The notes beneath the pieces were generated by a model. That model was not told where the DNA came from. It saw nothing but the letters and a program-made list of their open reading frames with translations, and ran no database searches. Below are positions 10,386 to 20,311 of a DNA stretch of 64,000 bases, in pieces (within the stretch, counting starts at the first letter, position 1; each line of letters starts with the position of its first letter). Both the position numbers and the translations under genes were made by a program. Source of the DNA: Lampris incognitus (Eukaryota > Chordata > Actinopteri > Lampriformes > Lampridae); the NCBI RefSeq assembly GCF_029633865.1, contig NC_079219.1:51905916-51969915 (forward strand), in the 5' to 3' direction.

Positions 10386-10899
10386 TCTCCAATGTGATCT
10401 CGCTTCGTGTTCTCACGAGATCACAGCATGCGTGTCTGTCCACCCCGTGTAACACGTCTTCCTCTTTTTCTCTGTTTTGCAGATTTTTATTTTCTCTATC
10501 CTAGGAGGGCCGTGTGACTGACAGCAGGCCACTCCTTTGGTTGCGCTAATGTATTACTGTGATGAAATGAACAGGAGGCCCCTTTTGGGCCAGAAGTCAC
10601 GTCTCCTCATTTCCAGTTGGCTCAGATTCCAGCCGTTCACGTTCTCTGGAGGCTGCGGGGGGGGGGGGGGGACCGCTCGCTGCCCTGAAGAAACCTGGAG
10701 GATCTAACGTGACGTAGAGGAACGCTCTGCTCAAAGCTTGGGCGATGCCGAGTCCTCTCTGCACCCCCCAAAGCTCCTTCTGCTGTCGTCACGTGGACTC
10801 CTCGGTCACTCGGAGTTCGATTAACTTCACGGGTTTCGTGGCGCTAAACAGTTTAGTTGTCCTCTGGGAACGAAGACTCGTCACAGGATTCTTCTGTCT
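10386..10899. other. Non-coding, no gene recognised
   Basis: Intergenic sequence with a G homopolymer at 10659-10671 and no recognised exon. Confidence 0.5.
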
Positions 10900-10943
10900 G
10901 TCTTTACTGATGGCGTCTGACGTCAGACGCCATCAGTAAAGAC
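10900..10943. repeat. 44 bp perfect palindrome centred on TGACGTCA
   Basis: Each half reads gtctttactgatggcgtctg then ac, with no spacer, and the centre is the symmetric TGACGTCA octamer (a CRE/ATF consensus). It could form a cruciform. No partner gene is evident. Confidence 0.9.
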
Positions 10944-11261
10944 CTCACTCCAACAGAGGAGATGAGGTCATTCACCTGCCAAGCCAGCGTGATATTGCTA
11001 TATATTACTTTACCAAAACCAAAGTGTGCGACGTGCTCGCGTTCACACTCATCCAGCAAGTTCCAGAGCAGAATGAGCCTTCAAGTCCTCGGTCATCATA
11101 ATAACACGAAATTGAAAGTGAGGGGGGGGTCAAAGGTCAAAGCCAAAAAACAATATTCCTGTGAAAACAGGACTTGTTTCCTTGAAATCAAAGTGAGCAC
11201 GGTGTCTGTCAATCACAACAAACCACACACAAAACAAGTTTATATAAAAGGACGGTGAGTC

Positions 11262-11262
11262 A

Positions 11263-11307
<45 letters not shown>

Positions 11308-11330
11308 TGTGTGTGTGTGTGTGTGTGGTG
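11262..11330. repeat. Inverted microsatellite (CA)n-gtc-(TG)n
   Basis: A CA run of about 40 bp is joined through cgtc to a TG run of about 22 bp, making a simple-sequence palindrome. Confidence 0.9.
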
Positions 11331-11340
11331 TGGAAAGGTA

Positions 11341-11870
11341 GGGTTACTCGGGGCTTCTTCTCTGCAACGCTGTTTGTTTTCTCAGACAGTAAGCAGCTTT
11401 CCGGGATGCTCTGAACGCTGCCTCTCGGCTCCCACCAGGAAACGCTAGACTGGGGCTCAACCTCCCATTCTATTTTAATTAATCCTCATCCGCGTGCCTG
11501 CAGTTCCCTGATTAGAGCTGGGGAAGCCTCGCTCCCTCTCTCTCTCTCTCTCTCTCTCTCCCCCCCCCCCCCCCCCGGAGCAGAGTACGGAGCATCTGCC
11601 AGCTACGGCGCTCCTCCTTGTACGTTTTATAAGGAGGAGGCTGCAAGAGGTTATTAAGTTTAACGACACCCCGACACGGCCCTGCGTTCGTTCAGGCCAT
11701 CTGCCTCAGGCCTTGTCCAAATTAGTCTGGGCTGTTCCAGCGAATAAATCCAACAACGGGCCGGAAAAAGGCGAACAAAACAAGGACACAAGAGCTGAGA
11801 AATGCTTAGGAGGGCTGCAGTATGAGACTTTGTACACAATGGATCTCACGCGCCATTTTATTAGGGAGTT
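11341..11870. other. Non-coding, no gene recognised
   Basis: It holds a (TC)n plus C-homopolymer tract at 11535-11576. No recognised exon. Confidence 0.5.
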
Positions 11871-11940
11871 GTGGGGCAAGGTATCCTGATCACACACACT
11901 CACACACATATGTATATATATATGTATATCAGGCATTGTC

Positions 11941-12381
11941 AGGGTGGTATGGCCATAAGCTTACAGATAGAAGACGTAGCTGATGAAGAAATCCCACCGG
12001 TGGCTAGAAAAGGCTGGACTGAAGGACAGCACAGAGGCTCTGATCATAGCAGCACAAGAACAGGCGCTCAGGACCAGATCGGTTGAGGCAGGGGTCTACC
12101 ACAGCAGACAAGACCCGAGATGCAGGCTGTGCAAAGACGCCCCTGAGACAGTCCAGCACTTAGTAGCAGGGTGTAAAATGCTAGCTGGGGAAGCGTACGC
12201 TGAAAGGCATAACCAAGTGGCTGGGATAGTGTGCAGGAATACCTGTACTGAATACAGACTGGAAGGCCCCAAGTCCAAATGGGACACACCGCTAAAGGTG
12301 GTTGAGAATAGCAGAGCTAAGATCCTGTAGGACTTCAAGTTCCAGACTAGCCAGCAGGTGCTGGCTGACCAACCAGACATT
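11941..12381 (+). pseudogene. R2-type LINE C-terminal region, left part (split by Harbinger)
   Basis: The reading frame at 11983-12330 encodes the segment after the reverse transcriptase of an R2-superfamily LINE. It has a C-C-H-C cluster (CRLCKDAPETVQHLVAGC) and the flanking block MLAGEAYAERHNQVAGIV. The frame continues past a TAG (12328-12330, where a tryptophan is expected) to DQPDI at the insertion point, the PD of a PD-(D/E)xK restriction-like endonuclease. The rest of the endonuclease lies at 15082-15273. R2-type elements normally encode about 1000 or more residues; only the C-terminal fifth is here. Confidence 0.75.
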
Positions 12382-12665
12382 GGGCCGGTTTCACAGACAG
12401 GGCTTAAATCAAGCCAGGATCAGTCCTTACTCCATACTAGTTAAACTAGGACATTTAAGTAGCCTCCATGAACGTATCTTAAATGTGGTTTAGTTAGTCG
12501 AAGGCTATGGAGTCCCGGAGTAAGACAAGTAAGTCTAAATGAGAGCACCCGGGTTAAACCTCAGCAGGTTAACTATGAGCACATGCCGTTCGTCTCACGG
12601 TGCTCATAAAAACCCGGAGTGGAATCGAAAACACAATTTAATGGTATGAATCCTGAGACATAACA

Positions 12666-13596
12666 ATGGCAGAGGCAAAAAGAATTCGTTCAACAAACTT
12701 TAGTGAGTATGAAAAAACGCTACTAAAACAAATTCTATCAAACCAAACAGGTATCGAAAGTAAAAACCACACTGCTGCTACTGAGCAAAATAAACGGAAG
12801 GCTTGGGCCGAAATGTGCAGTGAATTCAATACAAATGAAAATGTAACCGCAAGAACAGTACAACAACTTCAGGTGAGAAATCTACATTATTATCAGTATT
12901 CCACATTTATCATATTCATATTTTTGACATTACTAATATTGACTGATACCTGCCTTTAGACTCCGTGGAAGAACATTAAACTGGCTTAAAAAAGAGAAAA
13001 TGCAAAGACCAGAAGAAAGAGATTTAATACTGGTGGTGGACCACCAACAAAAGACAAGGCTGATGAATTAGGTGACTTGCTGTCTGGAATTATTGAACCC
13101 CAGCAACCTCTGGATGGTATACCAGACGATGACCGTTTGGATAGTTCAGATGAAGAACTGAGCACAAATGGTAACTATACCAAAGAAAGTAAATTGGTTA
13201 CTTCCTTTAGTAAATGTATTACACCGACTGTGTCAATCTTTATTCTTCTTCCATTCTATGGACCATATGAGTTCATTTGTGCTTCTAACAGTGTTGTTTT
13301 TTCCAGAGGAAAGGAATCTGAGCAGTGCGGAAGAGCCTGCAGTGTCCAGTGAGTGTGGGCCCTCTACATCTATAACATCTACTATAACATCCTTAAGAGA
13401 AGATGCTGCTGCCACCTCTCAACAGAGAACAAAAAAGATGACCATGCATGAAAAGTTAGCCAGAGAATTCCATGAGCATAAAATGAAATATCTGAAGGAA
13501 GAACATGAAATGAAAATGAGAATTCTACAGGTTGAATTGGATATGAAGTTGGAAGAGAGAGCTAATCAAAAAGATACAGTAATGAGACAATTGTGA
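12666..13596 (+). pseudogene. Harbinger Myb/SANT-like DNA-binding protein, 3 exons, one in-frame stop
   Basis: Exons are 12666-12872, 12960-13170 and 13307-13596, with GT-AG introns of 87 and 136 bp and matching phases (0, then 1). The N-terminus (residues about 8-69, from FSEYEKTLLKQILSNQTG to TARTVQQLQ) resembles the Myb/SANT-like trihelix of Harbinger partner proteins. It is followed by the block FNTGGGPPTKDKADELGDLL. The C-terminus is a charged helix (MKMRILQVELDMKLEERANQ) likely to form a coiled coil. In this family the protein brings the transposase to the nucleus and to transposon ends. One TAA at 12987-12989 interrupts exon 2; otherwise the gene is open. Confidence 0.8.
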
Positions 13597-13809
13597 TTGC
13601 CAGTCATGATGAACAAAATATGCAAAAATAAATAAATGTTTTGTCATTTGCATATTCATGAGTTTGAGTAGTTTAATCACCACAGACTACATTTTAAACC
13701 AGCTTTGGTTTAGTCACTCATTTAATTTGCTGCACACCATGTACAGAAAAACATTATCCAAGCAAAAATAGGCCATAATGAATACATTCCATGTTTAAAT
13801 GCATCTCAT

Positions 13810-14838
13810 CTAGCTGAAGTGCTGCAATGTGAAAGCAGCTCTGTATGCAAGTCCTCTTTGGTCATTCCCTGCCTCACCCACGGGCACATCTGTTTGATCC
13901 TGGTCTTCCATTGGAGGATCAGGACAGCGATGCTGCCTCAGGTAGTTGTGGAGCACAGCTGTAGCAATTATCACCTTGCAGCATCTTCTTGGCTCAAAAC
14001 GAAGTGTATTGCGGAAACACTGGAATCGATTTTTCCATACTCCAAACAAATGCTCGACCAGCCCTCTAGCGCGGATATTAGCTCTGTTGTATCTTTGCTG
14101 CTCAGCTGTTGTGGGATTTATGTATGGGGTGAATAAAACGTTACTCTGACCATATCCACTGTCACCAAGGAGTAGTCCACTGTGTTGTCCTCTCTGAAAC
14201 TGAGCACACAATGAAGAGTTGAGAAAAATCCTTGAATCGTGAGTTGCACCTTTCCAACGGGCAACAATGTTAGAAAACTCTAAATTAGGAGTGCACACAC
14301 CCTGAACATTGATGGAAAACCAGTTCTTGCGGTTCCTGTACTCCTCAGCATCAGGAGTTGATGGAAACTTGATGGGAACATGACATCCATCTATACAGCC
14401 AATCACTCCTGGGAAGTGCCCATATTCATAGAATTGCACTTTATAGTTGGCTTGGCCAGGAGCATCAGGAAACTTGATGTAAAAATAATCCTCAGTTCAC
14501 AAATGGCCCTACAGACTGTGTGAACTATTCTACACAAAGTTGCTTCACTGGCACCACATAAATCACCAGTTTCACGATGAACATTCCAGAAGCCAGACAT
14601 CTCAAAGTGATCAGAACTTGGAGAGAACTGGGTAAAGGCCTTCCTCTTTGAGACAGAGAGGAAAGTCTAGGATCAAGCAAAGATATTATCTCCAGTGCAT
14701 TTCTTTATACATACGAAAGCAATCTTGAAAAGTTATTTCGTCAAAGTAATTTAATGGATTACTTCTATCTGCAAGTACTCGTCTGGCTGGCCTCTGTATT
14801 GCATGTTGGTCTTCATTTAGATATTCCAAGTAGTCCAT
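13810..14838 (-). pseudogene. Harbinger (HARBI1-like) DDE transposase, frameshifted
   Basis: The C-terminal 210 codons (13810-14439) carry the DDE_Tnp_4 motifs: GVIGCIDGCHVPI (first Asp), LLLGDSGYG (second Asp) and GLVEHLFGVWKNRF (Glu). Upstream, ETGDLCGASEATLCRIVH in another frame (14403-14600) is the helix-turn-helix region. The two frames join near 14480 by a frameshift (YIKFPDAPGQANYKVQ reads across in the lower frame). A plausible start is the ATG ending at 14838, but a stop and a further frameshift lie between 14600 and 14720. Intact relatives are about 350 residues. It cuts and rejoins transposon ends when functional; this copy is not. Confidence 0.85.
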
Positions 14839-15081
14839 GCTCCCTTGCAAACTGCTAAGCAGGAATTAAACCTGCCTCTTTGAAGGATTAATTTAAGCTT
14901 CAATTTAGTCCTAGAGTAACTAGGATCCTCCTTCTTGCAGTCGGTTTAGTTTAATCCAGAACAAGCTAAATCTAGGACTATTTTAAGATGTGTCTGTGCA
15001 AGTCACTTTGAGTTAAGACAACTCAAACAGACATTTTAGTCTGGGACTAGGCTTAAGCCTTGTCTGTGAAACCGGCCCATT

Positions 15082-15273
15082 ATGTTGGTCGACAAGGAAC
15101 AGAAGACAGCAGTGGCGATGGATGTAGCAATCCCAAGCGACAGCAACATCGGGAAGAAAGAGCACGAGAAGCTAGAGAAATACCAAGGCCTGAGGGAAGA
15201 ACTGGATCAGGTGTGGAAGGTGAAATCCACAGTAGTTCCAGTGGTAATAGGAGCACTAGGGGCTGTGACCTAA
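15082..15273 (+). pseudogene. R2-type LINE restriction-like endonuclease, right part
   Basis: It continues the frame interrupted at 12381. VDKEQKTAVAMDVAIPSDSN supplies the second acidic residue of the PD-(D/E)xK fold, followed by the lysine-rich helix KKEHEKLEKYQGLREEL and a hydrophobic C-terminus (VVPVVIGALGAVT) ending at TAA. With the left part it forms the end of an R2-type polyprotein. It is inactive because of the transposon insertion and the upstream stop. Confidence 0.75.
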
Positions 15274-15291
15274 GATACTGCACAGAACCCT

Positions 15292-15401
<110 letters not shown>

Positions 15402-15409
15402 CATAAAAG

Positions 15410-15618
15410 AGAGGTGGGGGGGGAGACCCCGGGGAGACCCAGAACTTGCTGGGGGACTACATGTCCAATCTGGCCTGGGAATGCCTTGGGATCTCCCAGG
15501 AGGAGCTGGATGGCATTGCTGGGGAGAGAGACGCCTGGAGTGCCTTACTTAGTTTGTTGCCACCGCGACCCGACCCCGCAGACGTGGCCTATGATGGGAT
15601 GAGAGATAGGTGTGGTGT

Positions 15619-15651
<33 letters not shown>
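15410..15651 (+). mobile_element. LINE 3'-end fragment plus (GT)n
   Basis: The reading NLAWECLGISQEELDGIAGE then SLLPPRPDP is the conserved 3' end of a common fish LINE (RTE/Rex3-like), normally followed by a simple-repeat tail. A (GT)n run at 15618-15651 follows. Confidence 0.5.
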
Positions 15652-15652
<1 letters not shown>

Positions 15653-15653
<1 letters not shown>

Positions 15654-15905
15654 TATAAGGACTATACCAAAGACCTCCTGAGGCACTGCAACATAAACCT
15701 CATCCATCTTGAACCTCTACAACTCGACAGATCGGCCTGGCAGGCCAGAGAGACAGAAAAAATACATTACACCAACCAACAGAGGAGGACCGCAGAGGGC
15801 TGCTGGCACTGCCCCAACATCTGGGCTCCCTTGCCCCACCTGTGGACCAGTGTGTGAGTCATGGATTAGCTTCCACCGCCACATGACCCCCCCCCCCCCC
15901 AGAGC
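15653..15905 (+). mobile_element. LINE ORF C-terminus with Cys/His finger
   Basis: The frame reads YKDYTKDLLRHCNINLIHLE and, further on, CPTCGPVCESWISFHRHM, a C2H2-like finger. Fish LINE polyproteins end this way. A frameshift lies between the two blocks. It may be the same decayed copy as the preceding fragment, split by the GT run. Confidence 0.45.
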
Positions 15906-15987
15906 AAGCTAAGAGAGTGTGTGTGTCTGTGTGTGCGTTTGTGTGCATGTGGACATATGTGCATGTTGGCAGAAAGAGACACACAAG

Positions 15988-16402
15988 GAGTCCGGGTAGC
16001 ATGGTGGTCTATTCCGTTGCTTACCAACACAGGGATCTCCGGGTTCGAATCCTCGCGTTACCTCCGGCTTGGTCGGGCCTCCCTACAGACACAATTTGCC
16101 GTGTCTGCAGGTGGGAAGCCGGATGTGGGTGGGTATGTGTCTTGGTTGCTGAACTAGCGCCTCCTCTGGTTGGTTGGGGCGCCTGACTGGGGGGAGGGGG
16201 AGGGGGAACTGGGGGGAATAGCGTGATCCTCCCATGTACTACGCCCCCCTGGTGAATCTCCTCCCTGTCAGGTGAAAAGAAACAGCTGGTGACTCCACGT
16301 GTACTGGAGGAGGCATGTGGTAGGGAGCAGCGACCGGGACGGCTCGGAAGAGTGGGGTAATTGGCCGGATACAATGGGGGAGGAACAAAAGGGGGGGGGT
16401 AA
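15988..16402 (+). mobile_element. tRNA-derived SINE, copy 2
   Basis: The head gtccgggtagcatggtggtc (A-box region) and B box ggttcgaatcc (16041-16051) are followed by the shared body and the end gtggggtaattggccggata. It is the most complete of the three copies. Confidence 0.85.
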
Positions 16403-17180
16403 TCTATCGTAACAAACGCAACACATAACGGTGAAACAGAAACCCCAGGCATTGTGTTTCTGGGAGATATTTGGTTGCTGCCCAGATGATTACATCCTGG
16501 TTTGACGGCAGAACAAGACATGCTGGGTTACACAGCCATGTCCGTCTCTTACCTGACCCCACCCTGTCCCATAGACGCACCTGTCGCACCATGATCAGTG
16601 TGGACAGACGTTCATGTTGTCTTTACAAGGGGTTGACAGGTAAAAGATGACTTATTCCATCTTCATCTGTGTGCGTCGTCTGTCTTCTAGACTGTAGGCT
16701 TTATGCCTGACTGACTGACTGACACTCGGTGAGCCTCCTAAAAGAAGCAGCCAGAAGTGATACTTGGCTTCCTGGGATGTTCAGGTGGAGATGATCCGGT
16801 GGCTGGATGCTGGCTGACAGGACGCTGGATAAGGGCGCCAAGCCCACCCCCAACCTCAGATCCGATTTGACCCGTTTGGTCCGCAAGTGCAGCCTTTCCT
16901 ACCCCTGCAGGGCTCCGGCTCCCCGTGGGTCACATTGACACAGAGCTCCATAGAGTTTCGAACCTGCAGAGAAGCTGTCTTAGGATTGGTGAGCAGACCG
17001 TTATGAAATGTTCACTTTATATTTTATCTTTTAGGCTTTCTTTCTTTTTTATCAAGGCTGACTTACATTGAGTGCAGCAGTGGAACAAATAGATTAACTG
17101 TGTGTGTGGGGGGGGGGGGTAGAAAGAAGTCCTACTGTAGGTTGTCCACGTTACCAGTCACCATCCATGGGGAGTTTCCG
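16403..17180. other. Non-coding, no gene recognised
   Basis: Unique-looking intergenic sequence with a G run at 17108-17118. No recognised exon or transposon. Confidence 0.5.
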
Positions 17181-17498
17181 CTTCCGGTGTGGGAAGATGG
17201 CGGCGCGAATTCACGTTTGCGGCGGCCTCACCCAGTAGCTTCCGTCCATGCAGTGTCTTTGTCCACGTCTGCGTTTAATTTTTGCCTTCGTTTGATGCCC
17301 GGGGGAGCTGGCGCTGGATCAGCTGGGACAGCCTGGTCTGCTGTATCTTGTGGGCCCAGGGACCACGGCCCTGCCTGGAGCTGCAACCGAGGAGGTAACA
17401 CCGAGGGCGGTCTGACAGGACGCGGAAGCGGGGCATGTTAAGCTAACTGCTAGCCCATGCAGACCGGCAGTTCCGGTAGCACTGAGGGCGGTCTGGCG

Positions 17499-17711
17499 GC
17501 GAATTTACGAATCCTACTATGGCCACGCCAAGACCCAGAATCCTACTATGGCCACGCCAAGACCCGATGCCTCTGATTGGCTAGTACTCGTTGTCTCCGT
17601 TGGTTAGGTTGGTTAAGGTTAGGGTTAGGGTGGGGTTAGGGATAGGGTTAGCCAATCACAGACAGAGTAGGGCGGGTCTTGGCGTAGCCATAGTAGGATT
17701 CGTAAATTCGC
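17499..17711. mobile_element. 213 bp MITE with 38 bp inverted ends and telomere-like core
   Basis: The left end gcgaatttacgaatcctact through cacgccaagaccc recurs inverted at the right end with one mismatch. The flanks carry a perfect 9 bp duplication, ggtctggcg (17490-17498, 17712-17720), inside family A. A 9 bp duplication and a G-starting end fit Mutator-like elements, but this is inference. Part of the left end is tandemly repeated (17526-17560). The core holds several GGTTAG/GGTTAGGG units (17605-17650). Confidence 0.8.
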
Positions 17712-17997
17712 GGTCTGGCGGCGGCCTCGCCTGGCGTTGACTGCGATGTTTTTGGTGTCGTCGTGTGGAGTGCGGGGAGGTGTGTCGAGGGTGTCTGACT
17801 GGGAGAGCTGGCGTTGGATCGGCTGGGAGAGCTTGGTCTGCTGCGTCTGGTGGGCCCAAGGACCACGGCCCCTGCGTGGAGCTGCGCCCGAGGAGGAAGC
17901 GCCGAGGGCGGTCTGACGCGGGGCGGGCTAAGCTAACTGCTAGCCCATGCAGTCATCCTGGCTGGCGTTCGTTCCCTTGGCCAGTGATTTTTTTTCC

Positions 17998-18225
17998 TTT
18001 TAGTATAGATATATGTGTTAGCTTGGATATATGCGTTAGTATAGATATATGTGTTAGTATAGATATATGTGTTAGTTTAGATGTATGTGTTAGTTTATAT
18101 GTGTTAGCTTGGATATATGTGTTAGCTTGGATATATGTGTTAGCTTGGATATATGTGTTAGTATAGATATATGTGTTAACTTGGATATATGTGTTAGTAT
18201 AGATATATTTGTTAGTATAGATATA
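17998..18225 (+). repeat. Minisatellite, ~18-19 bp unit
   Basis: About a dozen variants of tagcttggatatatgtgt or tagtatagatatatgtgt in tandem, in the 3' part of family A. Confidence 0.85.
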
Positions 18226-18391
18226 TATGTGTGTTCTTGAAGTTCTTGCAGTTTTTGGATGTGTGTTGCACTGCTGGGGGCTGGGGGAAGCGATAATTCG
18301 ACATGAACTGGCAAATAAAGTGTTTCTGATTCCTGGGTGTCCTGGTGTGCGCTGCAGAATCCAGACAGGTTGGGGTTTTGAATGGATAGGT

Positions 18392-18640
18392 GAATGAATG
18401 GATGGATGGATGGATGGATGGATGGATGGATGGATGGATGATTTATTTCGAACATGTAAATAAGCGGGATATAACATACAGACAATCCATTGCCAATAAT
18501 CTGAAGTGATCAACAAATCCACACATGCAACTGAGCGAACAAATCTCCATGTGCATCAGATTATGTGTTACATGGTGGAAAAGGAGTAGGAGGAAGTGTA
18601 CACTTATTTTTTTTCCTACCCCTTCTCGCCTACTCTTAAT
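18392..18640 (-). repeat. (ATGG)n followed by a LINE-like 3' UTR remnant
   Basis: An ATGG tetranucleotide run to about 18438 leads into atttatttcgaacatgtaaa and, further on, ttttttttcctaccccttct. That pair recurs in fish interspersed repeats (probably a LINE 3' region in reverse). Confidence 0.45.
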
Positions 18641-19690
18641 TCAGCTGCTATACATTACAAACTCACTTCCCACTGTACTGCGTAGTCCACATTCACTGCA
18701 AGTCGTGCTGCACAATACAAACTCGCCTGCTGTGACAATAAGAGGAAAAGGAAAAACACGTCAAAACACGAGAGAGAGAAAGAAAAATCAAATATTTTTG
18801 GTTGTTTTAATGAGCTAGGCTCGTGTTCACCTACTTAATGCTGTTAATTGTCTGCTCTCATAACGGCTTGGTGTGCTGGAGACTAAGCAGTAGCTGTAAA
18901 GTGTGTGACATAGTTTCACGTGTGCAAAATACAAGATTATAACGCCTCATTCCCTCCTCTCCTCCTCTCCTCCTCTCCTCTCTCGTGCGCGTCACACGCC
19001 AGCATCACCTGCAGGCACGCGAGGTGCCACCATGCACCTTCTGCTGCTCTCCACGTTGAGATGACGTCAAATTCAGGTTAGAAGAACAAGAATGGAGACT
19101 TTTCGTGTTCTCCACGAGTTTTGGAGAGTTTCTGCTGGACACACTGGTCCCCCCCCCCCACAGACCCCCAGACCCCCAGACGCAGTTCAGCTGAACTGGA
19201 GACACCTTCATCTTCACACCTTCACTACCGTCTGCCGAGAGACAGGGGCCACTGGCACCTCGGGTGGCACTGAGTGGCCAAACGAGAGAAAGAAGGAAAG
19301 AGTTACATCAACCCAGTTTACACTGAATTACATTCAATGAAAAGTCACCTCAAACGACCAGAACAAGAACAGCGGGGTTCTGTTGAATGGAAGTGAATTT
19401 AAACAGAGATGATCTTGACCAGGCGTCCGACAGGAAGGCTCCTCGGGGTCGACGAATCTCCAGGGTTTTTGCACCTTCCTTTTTTGTGCATGCATGTGTG
19501 TGTTTGTGCGTATGGTGTATTTATCCACCATACGGGATGGGTCAGGGATGGGGGAGGAGGAGGAGGGGGGGGGTAACCTGACCACTACTACCAAGCTGCC
19601 ACTCCTCACTTCCGTGTTGTCCGGTGCAGGGATTTGGCTGACCCATGCATATCTGCAGCCCGGCGGTGCCTCGCAGGGCCACCCGTCCCT
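18641..19690. other. Non-coding, no gene recognised
   Basis: It includes a (TCC/CTC)n run at 18955-18982. No exon could be supported. Confidence 0.5.
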
Positions 19691-19699
19691 CTGTGCTGT

Positions 19700-20311
19700 G
19701 TGATCTGTGCTGCCCTGGACGCACGCCAGCAGTCTCTGTGTGTGCAGCGGATAGAAAAAAAATAGAAAGAAAAAATAAATCACAAATCCCGCCAGAGCTG
19801 CAGTTCGGGGATTTTGCCGCCACATTACTGGCGCGTTGGAGTTATCGTGGACAAGCGCAAGTCCACCCCTGCCAGGCGCTCCGACAGGATGCCCCCTCAG
19901 AGGACCAGCTAAGCGGAGCGGCATCAGCACCACGGAGAGCGCGCGTGCAGAAGGAGGGCGCGTAAAGCGTCGGGGGAGAACGTAGAGGAGTCGACCTGGA
20001 TTCTTTCGGCGGCGTAATTATTGCGAAATTCCCCGAGGTGTACCGCGGTGGCAAAGAGAAGGGGAGAAGAGAAAGGAAAAGGAGGGCGAGTTGAATCGCG
20101 GGAGCCTCCCGGCAGCTGTTGTTGGGGAAGTGCGCCGGGAAGAGTCCGGATCAGTCAGCCCGCAGAAGTAACAGCCCCGCCGCGGAGAGGACGAGGACGT
20201 TTTCTCGTTTGACCGTGATGATGATGATGATGATGATGAGGATGAGGATGAAGACGAAGGGGGTGAAACGATGATGCCAAATTACGGTGCCTTCGCCGCG
20301 ACCTTCGCCAG
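19700..20311 (+). promoter_or_regulatory. CpG-rich island with candidate first exon
   Basis: CpG density is visibly high between about 19790 and 20210, unlike its surroundings. It ends in a (GAT)n run (20217-20250) and a start codon followed by a strong splice donor at 20311/20312. It looks like a promoter and 5' UTR, but the gene is not identified. Confidence 0.45.
20271..20311 (+). CDS. Candidate first coding exon, unknown gene
   Basis: ATG ATG starts a frame reading MMPNYGAFAATFA and then AG|GTGAGT, a consensus donor in phase 2. The frame has a TAA upstream (in the segment gaagtaacagc near 20165-20175), so these are its first ATGs. I do not recognise the peptide and did not find a matching second exon. 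It could be a first exon of a gene continuing to the right, a 5' exon of the LINGO gene with a short upstream frame, or chance. Confidence 0.3.

Larger units (their letters stand above)
12382..15078. mobile_element. PIF/Harbinger DNA transposon, complete but decayed
   Basis: The ends are inverted: left gggccggtttcacagaca + g + ggcttaa, right the reverse complement with one mismatch, about 26 bp. The flanks are the 3 bp duplication att (12379-12381, 15079-15081), the size expected for this superfamily. Inside are the two diverging family genes: a Myb/SANT-like protein on + (12666-13596) and a DDE transposase on - (13810-14838). Both are damaged. It sits exactly within the endonuclease of an R2-type LINE, whose two halves rejoin in frame. 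Confidence 0.92.
17181..18331 (+). repeat. Composite repeat family A, copy 2 (longest)
   Basis: The order is: cttccggtgtgggaagatgg start; ctaactgctagcccatgcag module; a 213 bp MITE insertion (17499-17711); a second pass through ggatcggctgggagagc and the module; then a minisatellite of gatatatgtgttag units; and the 3' end gcactgctgggggctggggg to aataaagtgtttctgatt. The element without the MITE is about 940 bp. No long open frame is conserved between copies, so it is non-coding. The 3' end suggests retrotransposition by a LINE. Confidence 0.75.

Noticed and set aside
17605-17650. Interstitial telomere or chromosome end
   Set aside because: The GGTTAG units are few, degenerate and enclosed within a MITE.
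19645-19965. 106-codon frame in the CpG-rich region
   Set aside because: No recognised domain. The composition follows GC content and it does not connect with the start exon at 20271.
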